Shown here: positions 26,049 to 37,158 of the stretch, piece by piece
How the letters are laid out: each line of letters opens with the position of its first letter
Numbering within the stretch: position 1 is the stretch's first letter
Source of the DNA: Phytobacter ursingii
GTDB lineage: Bacteria; Pseudomonadota; Gammaproteobacteria; Enterobacterales; Enterobacteriaceae
Length of the DNA: 64,000 bases
Direction: 5' to 3'
Assembly: GCA_901456055.1 (NCBI GenBank)
Contig: CABDWT010000019.1
Coordinates: forward strand, 434,001 to 498,000
Made by a program: the position numbers and the translations under genes
The notes under the pieces: generated by a model
Database searches by the model: none
Told to the model about the DNA's origin: nothing
The model's input: only the letters and a program-made list of their open reading frames with translations

Positions 26049-27345
26049 TCTGCATACCGATTTTCTTGGCATCAAAAGCCCCAATCCGTTCTGGCTGGCC
26101 TCCGCGCCGCCGACGGACAAAGAGTACAACGTAGAGCGCGCCTTTCAGGCAGGCTGGGGCGGCGTGGTGTGGAAAACGCTCGGGCTGGATCCGCACGTGG
26201 TGAACGTGAGTGGGCCGCGCTATGGCACCCTGCTCGGGCCCGACCGCCGCATTCTTGGGCTCAATAATATTGAGCTGATTACTGACCGGACGCTGGCCAT
26301 CAACCTTGAAGAGATAACCCGCGTCAAACAGCGGTGGCCCGACCGGGCAGTGGTGGTGTCGATCATGGTGCCCTGCGAAGAAGAGGCCTGGAAAACCATT
26401 CTGCCGCAGGTAGAAGCCACCGGGGCTGATGGTATTGAGCTGAACTTCGGCTGCCCGCATGGGATGAGCGAACGCGGAATGGGCGCGGCAGTCGGCCAGG
26501 TGCCGGAATATATCGAAATGGTCACCCGCTGGTGCAAGCAATATTGCAGCCTGCCGGTGATCGTCAAACTGACGCCGAATATCACCGATATTCGTTATCC
26601 GGCCAGGGCCGCGAAAGCGGGCGGCGCAGATGCCGTGTCACTGATCAACACCATTAATTCGGTAATAGGCGTGGATCTCGACCAGATGCTGATGTCGCCT
26701 CATACCGGCAGCCAGGGTTCACACGGCGGCTATTGCGGCCCGGCGGTGAAGCCGATTGCGCTGAATATGGTCTCGGAAATTGGCCGCGATGCCCAGACCC
26801 GTGGATTGCCGATTTCCGGGATTGGCGGCATCGGCACCTGGCGCGATGCGGCAGAGTTTATCGCGCTGGGTTGCGGCACGGTGCAGGTTTGTACCGCCGC
26901 GATGGTCTATGGCTTCCAGATTGTGCGCGACATGATAAGCGGCCTGGAAAACTACATGGACCAGAAAGGGTTTCGGACCATCGAAGACTTCCGCGGCATG
27001 GCGCTACCCAGCGTCACCGACTGGCGCTATCTCAACCTTAACCACGTGGATAAAGCGGTAATCGACCAGGCGTCGTGCATTAAGTGCGGGCGCTGTCATC
27101 TGGTCTGTGAAGACACGTCGCACCAGGCGATTGCCGCCACCACCGGGGATGAACGCCGTTTCGAGGTACGTGAAGAGGATTGTGTCGGCTGCAATCTGTG
27201 CGCCTCGATTTGCCCGGTGGAGAACTGTATTTCACTGCGTAGTCTGCAACCCGGCGAAGTGGATAAGCGTACCGGCAAAGTAGTGACGGACCAGTACGCC
27301 AACTGGACAACGCACCCGAATAACCCGATGGCGCAATCGGCGTAG
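26041..27345 (+). CDS. preA: NAD-dependent dihydropyrimidine dehydrogenase, PreA subunit
   Basis: 434 residues. Residues 1-320 are a dihydroorotate-dehydrogenase-like FMN barrel: ASAPPTDKEYNVERAFQAGW, the substrate loop ELNFGCPHGMSERGMG with the catalytic Cys region, and SLINTINSVIGVDLDQM. The C-terminus has two 4Fe-4S motifs, CIKCGRCHLVCED and CVGCNLCASICPVENC. PreA holds the site where the pyrimidine ring is reduced. It is somewhat longer than the 411 residues of E. coli PreA. After its stop come 410 bp of tandem repeat before the next gene of the pathway. Confidence 0.93.
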   Translation: MASLHTDFLGIKSPNPFWLASAPPTDKEYNVERAFQAGWGGVVWKTLGLDPHVVNVSGPRYGTLLGPDRRILGLNNIELITDRTLAINLEEITRVKQRWPDRAVVVSIMVPCEEEAWKTILPQVEATGADGIELNFGCPHGMSERGMGAAVGQVPEYIEMVTRWCKQYCSLPVIVKLTPNITDIRYPARAAKAGGADAVSLINTINSVIGVDLDQMLMSPHTGSQGSHGGYCGPAVKPIALNMVSEIGRDAQTRGLPISGIGGIGTWRDAAEFIALGCGTVQVCTAAMVYGFQIVRDMISGLENYMDQKGFRTIEDFRGMALPSVTDWRYLNLNHVDKAVIDQASCIKCGRCHLVCEDTSHQAIAATTGDERRFEVREEDCVGCNLCASICPVENCISLRSLQPGEVDKRTGKVVTDQYANWTTHPNNPMAQSA

Positions 27346-27356
27346 CTGAGAGCGGT

Positions 27357-27708
27357 GCGGTCTGCTCCCCCTCACCCCGGCCCTCTCCCTCAAGGGAGAG
27401 GGGGAAAGGCAAAGCCAGCTCGGTCCAGTCCCCTCTCCCCCCGGGAGAGGGTTAGGGTGAGGGGATTTATTGGCGGCAGTGCGGCCTGCTCCCCCTCACC
27501 CCGCCCCTCTCCCTCAAGGGAGAGGGGGAAAAACAAAGATAGTTCGGTCCAGTCCCCTCTCCCCCTGGGAGAGGGTTAGGGTGAGGGGATTTATTGGCGG
27601 CAGTGCGACCTGCCCCCCTCACCCCGACCCTCTCCCTCAGGGAAAGGGGGAAAACAAAGCCAGCTCGGTCCAGTCCCCTCTCCCCCTGGGAGAGGGTTAG
27701 GGTGAGGG
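27357..27708. repeat. Three tandem 124-bp repeat units
   Basis: Units at 27357-27480, 27481-27604 and 27605-27708 (last one shortened). Each has two hairpins: CCCTCTCCCTCAAGGGAGAG and, inverted, CCCCTCTCCCCCTGGGAGAG, followed by GGGTTAGGGTGAGGGGATTT. Differences between units are few. They sit inside the pathway between preA and hydA. Open frames over them repeat the same peptide and are not genes. Confidence 0.92.
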
Positions 27709-27715
27709 ACAATGA

Positions 27716-29203
<1,488 letters not shown>

Positions 29204-29227
29204 TCATCTGACACAGAGGAAACAAGC

Positions 29228-30514
29228 ATGAGCAGCGAAGTTGAATCACCTGAGAAAAACCGCATTGATATCAGCGATCTGCGTGTGGATGGCGCACGGT
29301 TGTGGCAATCATTAATGGATCTCGCGCACATCGGCGCCACCCCTAAAGGCGGGGTTTGCCGGTTAACGCTGACCGACCTTGATCGTCAGGGGCGGGATTT
29401 GGTCGTTGGCTGGGGCAAAGCCGCCGGGTTGTCGGTCGAAATTGACCAAATCGGCAATGTTTTTATGCGCAGACCAGGCCGCAACAATGCTCTGCTGCCG
29501 ATTGTTGCGGGAAGTCATATTGACACCCAGCCTACCGGGGGGAAATTCGACGGTAATTTTGGCGTTCTGGCTGCGCTCGAAGTTATCCGTACACTGAATG
29601 ACCGTGGCATTGAAACCGAAGCGCCAGTAGAGATGGTTTTCTGGACGAACGAAGAGGGGTCGCGGTTCGTGCCCGTTATGATGGGGTCAGGTGTGTTCGC
29701 GGGCATTTTCCCCCTGGAGACGGCTTATGCGGCAACCGATACCGAAGGGAAAACGGTGAAAGACGAACTGCATAAAATTGGCTATGCGGGTGATGTGGTG
29801 CCAGGCACCCACCCTATCGGTGCCTACTTTGAGGCGCACATTGAGCAAGGCCCGATTCTGGAAGACAAGGATATCACCATCGGCGTGGTTCAGGCGGTGC
29901 TCGGCATTCGCTGGTATGATTGTATTGTGACGGGAATGGAGTCGCATGCGGGCCCAACGCCAATGGCCATGCGTAAAGATGCCTTGCAGGTTGCCACCCA
30001 AATCATGCAAGAAGTGGTTAACATTGCCGGGCAATTCGCGCCTCATGGTCGCGGAACCGTAGGTATGGTCCAGGTATATCCAAACAGCCGCAACGTCGTG
30101 CCCGGCAGCGTGAAATTTTCTATCGATTTTCGCAATATGACCGATGCCGAGGTTGATGAAATGGACGCGGCGTTAAAAACGTTTATTGCGCAGACGGTGC
30201 AAAAAACCGGGCTGCAGGTGGAGCTGAAACAGGTCTCGCAATATCCTGCGGCCCCTTTCCACCCGGATTGCAAAGAGGCCGTACGGCGGGCGGCGCAAAA
30301 ACTCGGCTATTCTTCCATGGATATTGTTTCCGGGGCAGGACATGATGCGGTTTATATGAGCATGCTCGCACCTGCTGGAATGATTTTTATTCCCTGTAAG
30401 GATGGCATCAGTCACAATGAGATAGAATATTCATCACCGGAACAGGTAACGTCCGGGGCAAATGTGCTGTTACACGCTATGCTGGAAAAGGCCGGGGTTG
30501 TGTCTCGATCGTAA
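29228..30514 (+). CDS. Zn-dependent N-carbamoyl amide hydrolase (beta-ureidopropionase/allantoate amidohydrolase family)
   Basis: 428 residues of the M20 peptidase-like family. Metal ligands are seen in AGSHIDTQPTGGKFDGNFGV, WTNEEGSRFVPVMMGSG and YFEAHIEQGPILEDK; the dimer or substrate region is GMESHAGPTPMAMRKDAL and the last ligand is in CKDGISHNEIEYSSPEQ. In this context the reaction would be N-carbamoyl-beta-alanine to beta-alanine, CO2 and ammonia, the third step of reductive pyrimidine breakdown. The family also holds allantoate amidohydrolase and L-carbamoylase, so the role rests on its place after hydA. Confidence 0.9.
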   Translation: MSSEVESPEKNRIDISDLRVDGARLWQSLMDLAHIGATPKGGVCRLTLTDLDRQGRDLVVGWGKAAGLSVEIDQIGNVFMRRPGRNNALLPIVAGSHIDTQPTGGKFDGNFGVLAALEVIRTLNDRGIETEAPVEMVFWTNEEGSRFVPVMMGSGVFAGIFPLETAYAATDTEGKTVKDELHKIGYAGDVVPGTHPIGAYFEAHIEQGPILEDKDITIGVVQAVLGIRWYDCIVTGMESHAGPTPMAMRKDALQVATQIMQEVVNIAGQFAPHGRGTVGMVQVYPNSRNVVPGSVKFSIDFRNMTDAEVDEMDAALKTFIAQTVQKTGLQVELKQVSQYPAAPFHPDCKEAVRRAAQKLGYSSMDIVSGAGHDAVYMSMLAPAGMIFIPCKDGISHNEIEYSSPEQVTSGANVLLHAMLEKAGVVSRS

Positions 30515-30530
30515 TCAGATACTTCATACC

Positions 30531-30563
30531 AAACCCGGTTGCAGGCAATCGGGTTTATTTTTT
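30531..30563 (+). terminator. Terminator of the pyrimidine degradation operon
   Basis: Stem AAACCCG/CGGGTTT with a twelve-base loop, then ATTTTTT, 17 bp after the last stop of the preT operon. Confidence 0.8.
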
Positions 30564-30804
30564 CAGCAGACAGTCCATTTTTACAGAAAACTTGCTCGAT
30601 AATGCCCTGTAAATGAAGATGGGATTTGACTTAAGTCCCTCAGAAGTTTACAAAAGATACGATCTTCTGTAAGACCCACACACGTCTTTGCCATTTTCGT
30701 CCAGGCTTCCATTTCATCGGTAAAGGAAAATGATGGGGGATTAACCGGTTACATACCTTATTGACCGGTTTTTGTTTTTTGCAGGCATCTGTATGGAGTA
30801 TCCA

Positions 30805-32043
30805 ATGTTTTCTTTTGTCGCCCGCCAGGCGATTTTCGACGAAAATATGAACACAGTCGGTTATGAGCTGTTGTTCAGAGACAGCATGACGAACCGGTTT
30901 CCCGACGTTACCCCGGAATATGCCACTGCCCAAATCATCGTCGAACAGTTTCTTGGCGCGCCGCTGGGTCGTCTCAAGGAGTTCAGTGCGATTTTTGTCA
31001 ATTTCCCGTATGAACTGCTGGTCCAGGGCATGGCCGAGACATTGCCAAAAGATCGCGTGATTGTGGAAATACTCGAAACGGCTGAACCGACTCCCCGCCT
31101 GCTTCAGACTGTAAAACAGCTTTATAAACATGGCTTTCGTATCGCCCTGGACGATTTTGAACTTGGCGATACGTGGAATGACTTCCTGCCGTATGTCAGC
31201 ATCATCAAATTTGATGTGCGGATGAGCACGCCAGAAGCGATTAAAGCGTACATAAAAAATAAAGCTGACCTGTTGGAAGGGACTGTATTTCTCGCCGAAA
31301 AAGTGGAAACAGAGGAAGAATACGCCTGTTATAAAAAACTCGGCTGCACGTTATTTCAGGGCCACTATTTCAGTAAGCCTGTTATCCATGCTAATAACAA
31401 ACTCATTCAAAATCAGTCCATCACGCTGAAATTGATGAAAGAAGTCAATGCGGATTCACCTGACTTCGTGCGCATTGAAGCCTTGCTGAAACAAGATCTG
31501 GCGCTCTCTTTCAAACTCATGCGCTATGCGCAGAATATCGTTTTTAACGCGCGCGGCATCAAAAACGTGCGCAGCCAGTCGCTTAAAGACATCATTTTCT
31601 ATCTCGGCACTAATGAACTGCGCCGTTTTGTGCTGGTGGCCTGTTTAACCTCGGTAAATGTCGGCAAGACGGACGAGATATACCATCGTTGCCTGATCCG
31701 TGGAAAATTCTGCGAACTCGCTGCCGCACGCTCCATCAGCCGCCACTCGTCTGATGATGCCTTTATCGTGGGGCTGTTTTCACAGCTGGATGATATCTTT
31801 GAGATGCCGATGGCCGATCTGATCGGCCAGATCGACGTCTCAGCAAACGTCATGATGGCGCTGCGGGAAAAACGTGGCCCGCTCTACCCTTATCTGCATC
31901 TGGCGCAGCTTTACGAAAACCATAAATGGGAAGATGTTAGCGCGCTCGGCCACAGACTGGGGTTTAACCGCAGCGTGGTAGCGGAATTGATGAAGACAGC
32001 GGCCCTGTGGGCCGATGAAATCCCGACCGGCGGGGCAAATTAG
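30805..32043 (+). CDS. EAL-HDOD protein with degenerate EAL domain
   Basis: 412 residues from the ATG at 30805 (GGAG nine bases upstream); an ATG at 30793 would add four residues. The start MFSFVARQAIFDENMNTVGY is the usual beginning of YuxH/CdgJ-type proteins. The EAL motif reads YELLFRD and the DDFGTG loop reads LDDFELGDTW, so several metal and catalytic residues for c-di-GMP hydrolysis are missing. The C-terminal HDOD domain runs from about 205 (EALLKQDLALSFKLMRYAQN). Such proteins act as signalling or binding proteins, not hydrolases, in motility or c-di-GMP networks. Confidence 0.88.
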   Translation: MFSFVARQAIFDENMNTVGYELLFRDSMTNRFPDVTPEYATAQIIVEQFLGAPLGRLKEFSAIFVNFPYELLVQGMAETLPKDRVIVEILETAEPTPRLLQTVKQLYKHGFRIALDDFELGDTWNDFLPYVSIIKFDVRMSTPEAIKAYIKNKADLLEGTVFLAEKVETEEEYACYKKLGCTLFQGHYFSKPVIHANNKLIQNQSITLKLMKEVNADSPDFVRIEALLKQDLALSFKLMRYAQNIVFNARGIKNVRSQSLKDIIFYLGTNELRRFVLVACLTSVNVGKTDEIYHRCLIRGKFCELAAARSISRHSSDDAFIVGLFSQLDDIFEMPMADLIGQIDVSANVMMALREKRGPLYPYLHLAQLYENHKWEDVSALGHRLGFNRSVVAELMKTAALWADEIPTGGAN

Positions 32044-32054
32044 CCCCTGCCGCG

Positions 32055-33281
32055 TTATTCGTAATTGACAATGACCTCCACGGCCGCCCTTGCCGGACCG
32101 GCCTGCGGTATCGCTTCCGTCTGGATAAAACGGGCCGCCATTTTAATGGTGGCAGGTTTGGCAGTTGAACCGATGGGAGTGATGGTGGCAGGGTAGCCTG
32201 CGACCAGTGAGTTCAGCGAAATTGGGATATTAAATGTCACCGGTTTTGCAGGGTTTACGCCTGACCCTTGTGTACTGTAATCCCCCCATGCGAGCTGAAC
32301 GCCGTATCCCTGAGCCCCACCTGCATCCAGCGCAATCGTGCCGTTGAGCGCATTGGCGAGATAGTCACTCACAATCGTTGACGAGTAAGGAATCACTTTG
32401 ATTGAGGGTGCGCGATTAGGATTATTTTCGCCGCTATTCACATTATTATTTCCGCCGTAGCCCCAGGCCTTAGCCGGGCACTCCACATCAAAACTGGCGT
32501 CACGCCACTCTGAAAAGCGATTGAAGTTAAAATGCTTACCCAGCAGTACCGTTTGATTCCCTTTTTTGAGATTACAGGTACCGATATAATAATTAGCTGT
32601 CCCCATAAGATTGCGTTGGCTGATTATCCAAAAATCAGCGCTAAGTGCACGATCAGCAGTCATTGTTGAGGGGTTAAGATAATCACTGGGGCCTGCGGGC
32701 ATAATACCCTGTAAGACCGTTGGCCCGACTATCCCTACAGGCGAAGCTGAATCAGGTATATCACCCGGTATTTTCCAGATCCGAATAATAACATTCTGGT
32801 GACGCCAGGTATTCCCCATCGGACTGGTACTTGCAACCTGATAAGATGGCCAGGCCGGAATAGCGGCATTACCCGCACTTGCGGAGTTCACTGAAATACC
32901 AATACCATTAATATTGGTTGGGAAAATAAGATAACCTGACTGTGAGCTATCTGCGCTCCCCAGCACATTAGTCAGGGTATTGGCTGTAATGGCGACGTTT
33001 CCGCCGGCTGGTGTACTAAAACAGTAAGCGGCGACATCACCCACAATGCGCTGTTGTAAGGTATAGAGAATAGTGTAGTCAGCAATATGCGAACTGATAG
33101 TGACATTAACAGGCGATATTTCAACATTAACGGGGGCAGGACTGCTACCTGACGAGCAGGTAATTTCTGCGGCATTTATTTTTGCACCATAGCTCAAACA
33201 AAGAGATATTATAAAAAACACCTCTCTTACTGGAGCCAATAAAAAGATCCGATAAATTATAGCTCCAATATATTTCCTCAT
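32055..33281 (-). CDS. Putative fimbrial tip adhesin
   Basis: 408 residues from the ATG at 33281 (a GTG at 33293 adds four). The N-terminus has a hydrophobic signal, FLLAPVREVFFIISLCLSYG, ending near AKINAAE. The mature protein is Ser/Thr/Asn-rich beta-type sequence. The C-terminus PAGPARAAVEVIVNYE has the alternating pattern of a pilin donor-strand domain. The length, about twice a pilin, fits an adhesin with an N-terminal lectin part. It is the last gene of the fimbrial cluster but is cut off from the usher by 374 bp and a terminator. No match to a named adhesin is recognised. Confidence 0.75.
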   Translation of the reverse strand: MRKYIGAIIYRIFLLAPVREVFFIISLCLSYGAKINAAEITCSSGSSPAPVNVEISPVNVTISSHIADYTILYTLQQRIVGDVAAYCFSTPAGGNVAITANTLTNVLGSADSSQSGYLIFPTNINGIGISVNSASAGNAAIPAWPSYQVASTSPMGNTWRHQNVIIRIWKIPGDIPDSASPVGIVGPTVLQGIMPAGPSDYLNPSTMTADRALSADFWIISQRNLMGTANYYIGTCNLKKGNQTVLLGKHFNFNRFSEWRDASFDVECPAKAWGYGGNNNVNSGENNPNRAPSIKVIPYSSTIVSDYLANALNGTIALDAGGAQGYGVQLAWGDYSTQGSGVNPAKPVTFNIPISLNSLVAGYPATITPIGSTAKPATIKMAARFIQTEAIPQAGPARAAVEVIVNYE

Positions 33282-33596
33282 AGTTACTAACACTCTTTTT
33301 AAGAGATAAAAGACTTACCAATCAGCGGCTAATATTAACGCTTACATTTTGACTCTGCAACCCACTACAAATCCTAAAAATGTTATATTAAAAAATATTG
33401 TGATTTAATACATTATGTCGATTTAAATATTTAAGGGTGAGAAAATAGCACAAACCACGACTTACAATCGTCAAAGTTTAAAATACAAATTCTTTTTATA
33501 AGTGATATTCATACAATAGTTCATCCATTCTGGAAGACAGAGCACAGTATTATTATCATTCGCTAATGTGCGAAGCCGGTTAGTTAATATCAGAAA

Positions 33597-33624
33597 TAAA
33601 AAAGCGGCAATCAGAGATTGCCGC
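33597..33624 (-). terminator. Intrinsic terminator after the usher gene
   Basis: Stem GCGGCAATC/GATTGCCGC with a three-base loop and a T-rich tail on the minus strand (TTTTTT), 32 bp after the usher stop and 316 bp before the adhesin start. Confidence 0.85.
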
Positions 33625-33655
33625 CGAAATATGACAAAAGAGAAGAAGAGTATGA

Positions 33656-36316
33656 TTAAGGTGTTGCCGCCGCCAGGGTCCCGCCAGGGGTTGCAGTACG
33701 GCCCGGTGCCTGATACGTCTGACACGGCATGGTGAACTGCTGTGGTAAACCCTGCATTTCTTTATCTGATGGTTCAGGGGCAAGCACATAGCTGACCTGG
33801 CAGCGATTATGCATTTCTTCACCCCATTTCACCATCAGCGTACCTTTGTTTTCTGCTACACGGGCGTAAATTAACCCGCCCTGGGTGACAGTCCCTACGT
33901 TGATGTTGTTTTCATCAAATACCTCTGAACCAAACGGAAGAGGCTCATTTGCAAATGTCGACGTGATGAGCACTGCCGTGCCGCGATGTGTTTCAAATTT
34001 AACTTTCACTACCGCGCCTGCACGTGGCACCACGTTTTGAGATGTGCTATCAAACTCTACGTCAAGTGAAGAGCCTTCCGGGTCAATGCCCACGCTGTTC
34101 ATGCTGTATGGCACCAGCGATGGATAAAGGGCATAACCAAATCTATCGACTTCTGCCCCGGCATAACCGGCCACTTTCGCTCCTTTAGCGCCTTTGGCTT
34201 CAATCAGGGCAAAGGTGTCGCTATTAAACGGTGAAAGTGTAATACCACCAGAGTGCGCAACGGCTGCGCCACTCATACTGAGTGAGGTATTTTTATAGTT
34301 CTTACCCTGGCTATAGGAACCGTTGAGCGTTGCCACGCTACCCTGCCAGCCAGCCCCCACGCTGCCGGACGAGCCGCTGTAGTTATCGTGGCTGCCCGTA
34401 AGGTTGTAATTGTATTTGTTCGCCTCCCCAAACACACCAGAGAGAGAAACTTGCTCGCCTTTACCTCCGTCACTGTTCTGGTTATAACGGGTGCTAAGAT
34501 AAGGTGCGCGGGTTTCAAAGCTATCCCATAGTGGCATGGAGAGGCTCAAATACCAGTTGGTTTGCTCACGACCAGTAGCAGATTTACTGCGCCCGGCGCT
34601 GATGCTGTAGTTCATGCGCCACAAACTGTTGGAGTAACCGATTTGATAGTATTTGTTATAGCCCTGCTTGCTGTTCCAGTAGTTCTCCATAGAGGCGCTG
34701 GTATAGATATTGCCCCAACCATCTGGTAAGCCCTGATTAAGACTGATAGTAAAGCGATTTTTGGAACGCCAGACGCTGTCCACGCTGTAGCCCTGTTTGA
34801 CGTTATCGCGCGTTTGCAAGGCAGTAAGAAAATCCATGTAGTTTTTACTGGAAAAACGATACGCTGCCAGGGTGATATTACTGTTAGTTTCGTTAATTAG
34901 CTTACTGTAGCTGATACGATAACTTTGCCCCTTCAGTTTGCCGCCGCCCTTTTCGCCGACATCACTATTAGAGAAGGAGACATCCGCACTCAGGGCGCCC
35001 AAACCGGTGCCGAGCGCAGTACCGATCTGTGCTGACTGATAATGCTCACTGTACTGGATACCACCATAGCCAGTGAGATAGTTGTTCAGACCGCGCTGAT
35101 AAGTGGCCTCATAGAACATCGGCTCGTCGTCGAGACCGGTATTACGTACTTTACCCGCTGTAAAGCTGTATTCATGCACGCCTGGGCGCAACAATTGGGC
35201 AACAGAAGCGTAGGCCATGGTGTACTGTTGCACGCTACCATCGGCTTCAGTGATAGTGACTTCGAGGTCACCGCCATATCCTGCTGGGTAGAGGTCATCA
35301 ATAACAAACGCACCCGGTGTGACAGTGGTTTCGTAGATGATATTGCCCAACTGGCGGACGGTAACTTTAGCATTGGTTTTGGCGACGCCGCGGATTTCTG
35401 GCGCATAACCACGTTGCACATCGGGCAACATGCGCGGGTCACTGCGCAGGCTGCCGCCGGTGAAAGGCACAGAGCTAAAGATTTGTCCGGAGGTGTTGCT
35501 TTCCCCTGCGATAAACTGGCTGCGCAGCAGGCCGATGTCGCGCTGAAGATAGGTATTGGTGACGTTATATTCGCCGCCCTGATCTTTGTCCCAGTTATAA
35601 GAGCCGTTGTGGCGCAACTGCCAGGCACCAATATTCAACCCTGCGTTAAAGGAAGCGAACACTGACCGAGAGTCATAGCCGCCGCTGTAGCTGGAATCAT
35701 AACCATTGACATAGTAACCGAGGGTAAGTGCCGGAATACCGCTCTCCCACAGTTCGGGGCTCACTGCACCGCGCATGGCCCGGCTCATCATCGCCTGCGG
35801 AATGGTAATATCCAACCGCTGCTCGCCACTGTCGAAGGCCACTTTAGCCTGGGGGATCAGTTTTTCGAGATCGGTACATTCATGCGCCGCTTCGATAGTT
35901 TCGCGGGCTTCTTGCTCAAGACGGTCTTCTTTTAAATTGATAAGGCGAACCAGTTTCGGGGTTAAGCAGGGGTAAACGCGTTTATCGGCACCCTCTTTAA
36001 ACTCCACCTCTTCACCGTTGGTAATAGGCATGTCATTGACGTAAATGCTGGTGCGGTATTTCCCCGGCGTGGCACTCGCGCCACGAGTGAAGCGATCGAG
36101 GTCCACCTTATTATGACCCATCATTCGTAGCAGATCGTCTTCAAATTCCACCACGTTACGGGAATATTCATCCGGGTTCGCAGCGGCGATTTCTTCCATA
36201 TCCTGATTGGCAACGTCTTCCGCCCAGACGGGGAACGCCATTAATAAGGATAACGCCACTGGCGACAGTCGGCCACGAAATGGCGATGTTTTAGATTTGG
36301 CGTTAGAACATTCCAT
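33656..36316 (-). CDS. Fimbrial outer-membrane usher
   Basis: 886 residues from the ATG at 36316 (GGAG six bases upstream); a TTG at 36331 is less likely. A signal peptide ends at VALSLLMAFPVWAED. An N-terminal chaperone-binding region follows, with the paired-Cys region VYPCLTPKLV and AAHECTDLEK. The beta-barrel contains the plug domain and motifs such as LPDVQRGYAPEIRGVAKTNA. The C-terminal domains run to PCQTYQAPGRTATPGGTL. It assembles and secretes the pilus across the outer membrane. It sits 69 bp after the chaperone. Confidence 0.93.
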   Translation of the reverse strand: MECSNAKSKTSPFRGRLSPVALSLLMAFPVWAEDVANQDMEEIAAANPDEYSRNVVEFEDDLLRMMGHNKVDLDRFTRGASATPGKYRTSIYVNDMPITNGEEVEFKEGADKRVYPCLTPKLVRLINLKEDRLEQEARETIEAAHECTDLEKLIPQAKVAFDSGEQRLDITIPQAMMSRAMRGAVSPELWESGIPALTLGYYVNGYDSSYSGGYDSRSVFASFNAGLNIGAWQLRHNGSYNWDKDQGGEYNVTNTYLQRDIGLLRSQFIAGESNTSGQIFSSVPFTGGSLRSDPRMLPDVQRGYAPEIRGVAKTNAKVTVRQLGNIIYETTVTPGAFVIDDLYPAGYGGDLEVTITEADGSVQQYTMAYASVAQLLRPGVHEYSFTAGKVRNTGLDDEPMFYEATYQRGLNNYLTGYGGIQYSEHYQSAQIGTALGTGLGALSADVSFSNSDVGEKGGGKLKGQSYRISYSKLINETNSNITLAAYRFSSKNYMDFLTALQTRDNVKQGYSVDSVWRSKNRFTISLNQGLPDGWGNIYTSASMENYWNSKQGYNKYYQIGYSNSLWRMNYSISAGRSKSATGREQTNWYLSLSMPLWDSFETRAPYLSTRYNQNSDGGKGEQVSLSGVFGEANKYNYNLTGSHDNYSGSSGSVGAGWQGSVATLNGSYSQGKNYKNTSLSMSGAAVAHSGGITLSPFNSDTFALIEAKGAKGAKVAGYAGAEVDRFGYALYPSLVPYSMNSVGIDPEGSSLDVEFDSTSQNVVPRAGAVVKVKFETHRGTAVLITSTFANEPLPFGSEVFDENNINVGTVTQGGLIYARVAENKGTLMVKWGEEMHNRCQVSYVLAPEPSDKEMQGLPQQFTMPCQTYQAPGRTATPGGTLAAATP

Positions 36317-36385
36317 GAGCAGCTCCGGCAATAATCCGTTATTCCATTAATTGCAAAAAAAACAGAGGCATTGAAAATTTATTAA

Positions 36386-37105
36386 TTAATTTTTCGGCTG
36401 AGCCGATGTTAATGCACCATAATCGTTAATGGCGTGATAGGTTATTTTTGTTACATCAGTTACGCTACCAATACCGGGGAATTTATAATGCTGTGTTTCC
36501 CCAGGAGAAATCATTTTCCCGTCGATAACCTTCCCACCGTATTGAATCACCTGCAAAGAGACATAATACGGTGTTGGATTGGTGACATTGACACCGTCTT
36601 TCGCAGGCTGCCATTTCAACTGGCCAATAGCCTGTAGTGAATTGCCTTTTAACCCTGCCGGGCGGTAAAACAGTTTAATCCGCGAGCGAAACGCAATATT
36701 CAGCCGACTTTGATCTTCTTTGACACCTTTCGCTTTTGATGGTACTTCCAGCACATTAACCCAAAAAACAGATTCTTTATCCTGCGGCAAAGGCGGGGAA
36801 CCCAAATAGGTAATGCGTAGAGTCTGTGATTTACCCGGATCAATACGGTTGATAGGCGGCGTTAATACAAATGGCACGCCAATTTTAGACGGTACGGCTT
36901 TTTCTTTTCCCGCATCCATCCAGTTCTGCACTAATACCGGTGTTTTATTGCTGTTCGTAACGGTAACAGTGACTTCTTTTTTCTTACCGTTATAAATTAC
37001 ACGTGTGCCACTAAGCACAACGCTCGCCTGCGCCAGTTGGACTCCACAGGTCGCCAAAGCGATGAGGGCTACCACAGCGCATTTATATAAATGGCGCAAT
37101 CCCAT
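36386..37105 (-). CDS. Periplasmic fimbrial chaperone
   Basis: 239 residues from the ATG at 37105 with AGGAG five bases upstream. A signal peptide ends LATCGVQLAQAS. The PapD-like fold shows VVLSGTRVIYNGKKKEVTVT, the zone with conserved Asn/Pro and the FxxR-type strand (VNVLEVPSK), RIKLFYRPAGL and NPTPYYVSLQV. It caps pilin subunits and hands them to the usher. It lies 53 bp after the major subunit. Confidence 0.93.
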   Translation of the reverse strand: MGLRHLYKCAVVALIALATCGVQLAQASVVLSGTRVIYNGKKKEVTVTVTNSNKTPVLVQNWMDAGKEKAVPSKIGVPFVLTPPINRIDPGKSQTLRITYLGSPPLPQDKESVFWVNVLEVPSKAKGVKEDQSRLNIAFRSRIKLFYRPAGLKGNSLQAIGQLKWQPAKDGVNVTNPTPYYVSLQVIQYGGKVIDGKMISPGETQHYKFPGIGSVTDVTKITYHAINDYGALTSAQPKN

Positions 37106-37158
37106 ATGCACTCCTGTTAGCAGAAAAAGAAAAGGGGCAATCTCTGCCCCTTAAGACA

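Noticed and set aside
27357-27708. Possible CRISPR array
   Set aside because: Units are 124 bp and continuous, without unique spacers, and no cas gene is near.
27355-27712. Open frames with repeated peptides such as GERVRVRGF
   Set aside because: They follow the three 124-bp tandem units and have no start signal or relatives.
35042-35665. 207-codon plus-strand frame
   Set aside because: Antisense to the fimbrial usher; it arises from the usher's codon pattern.
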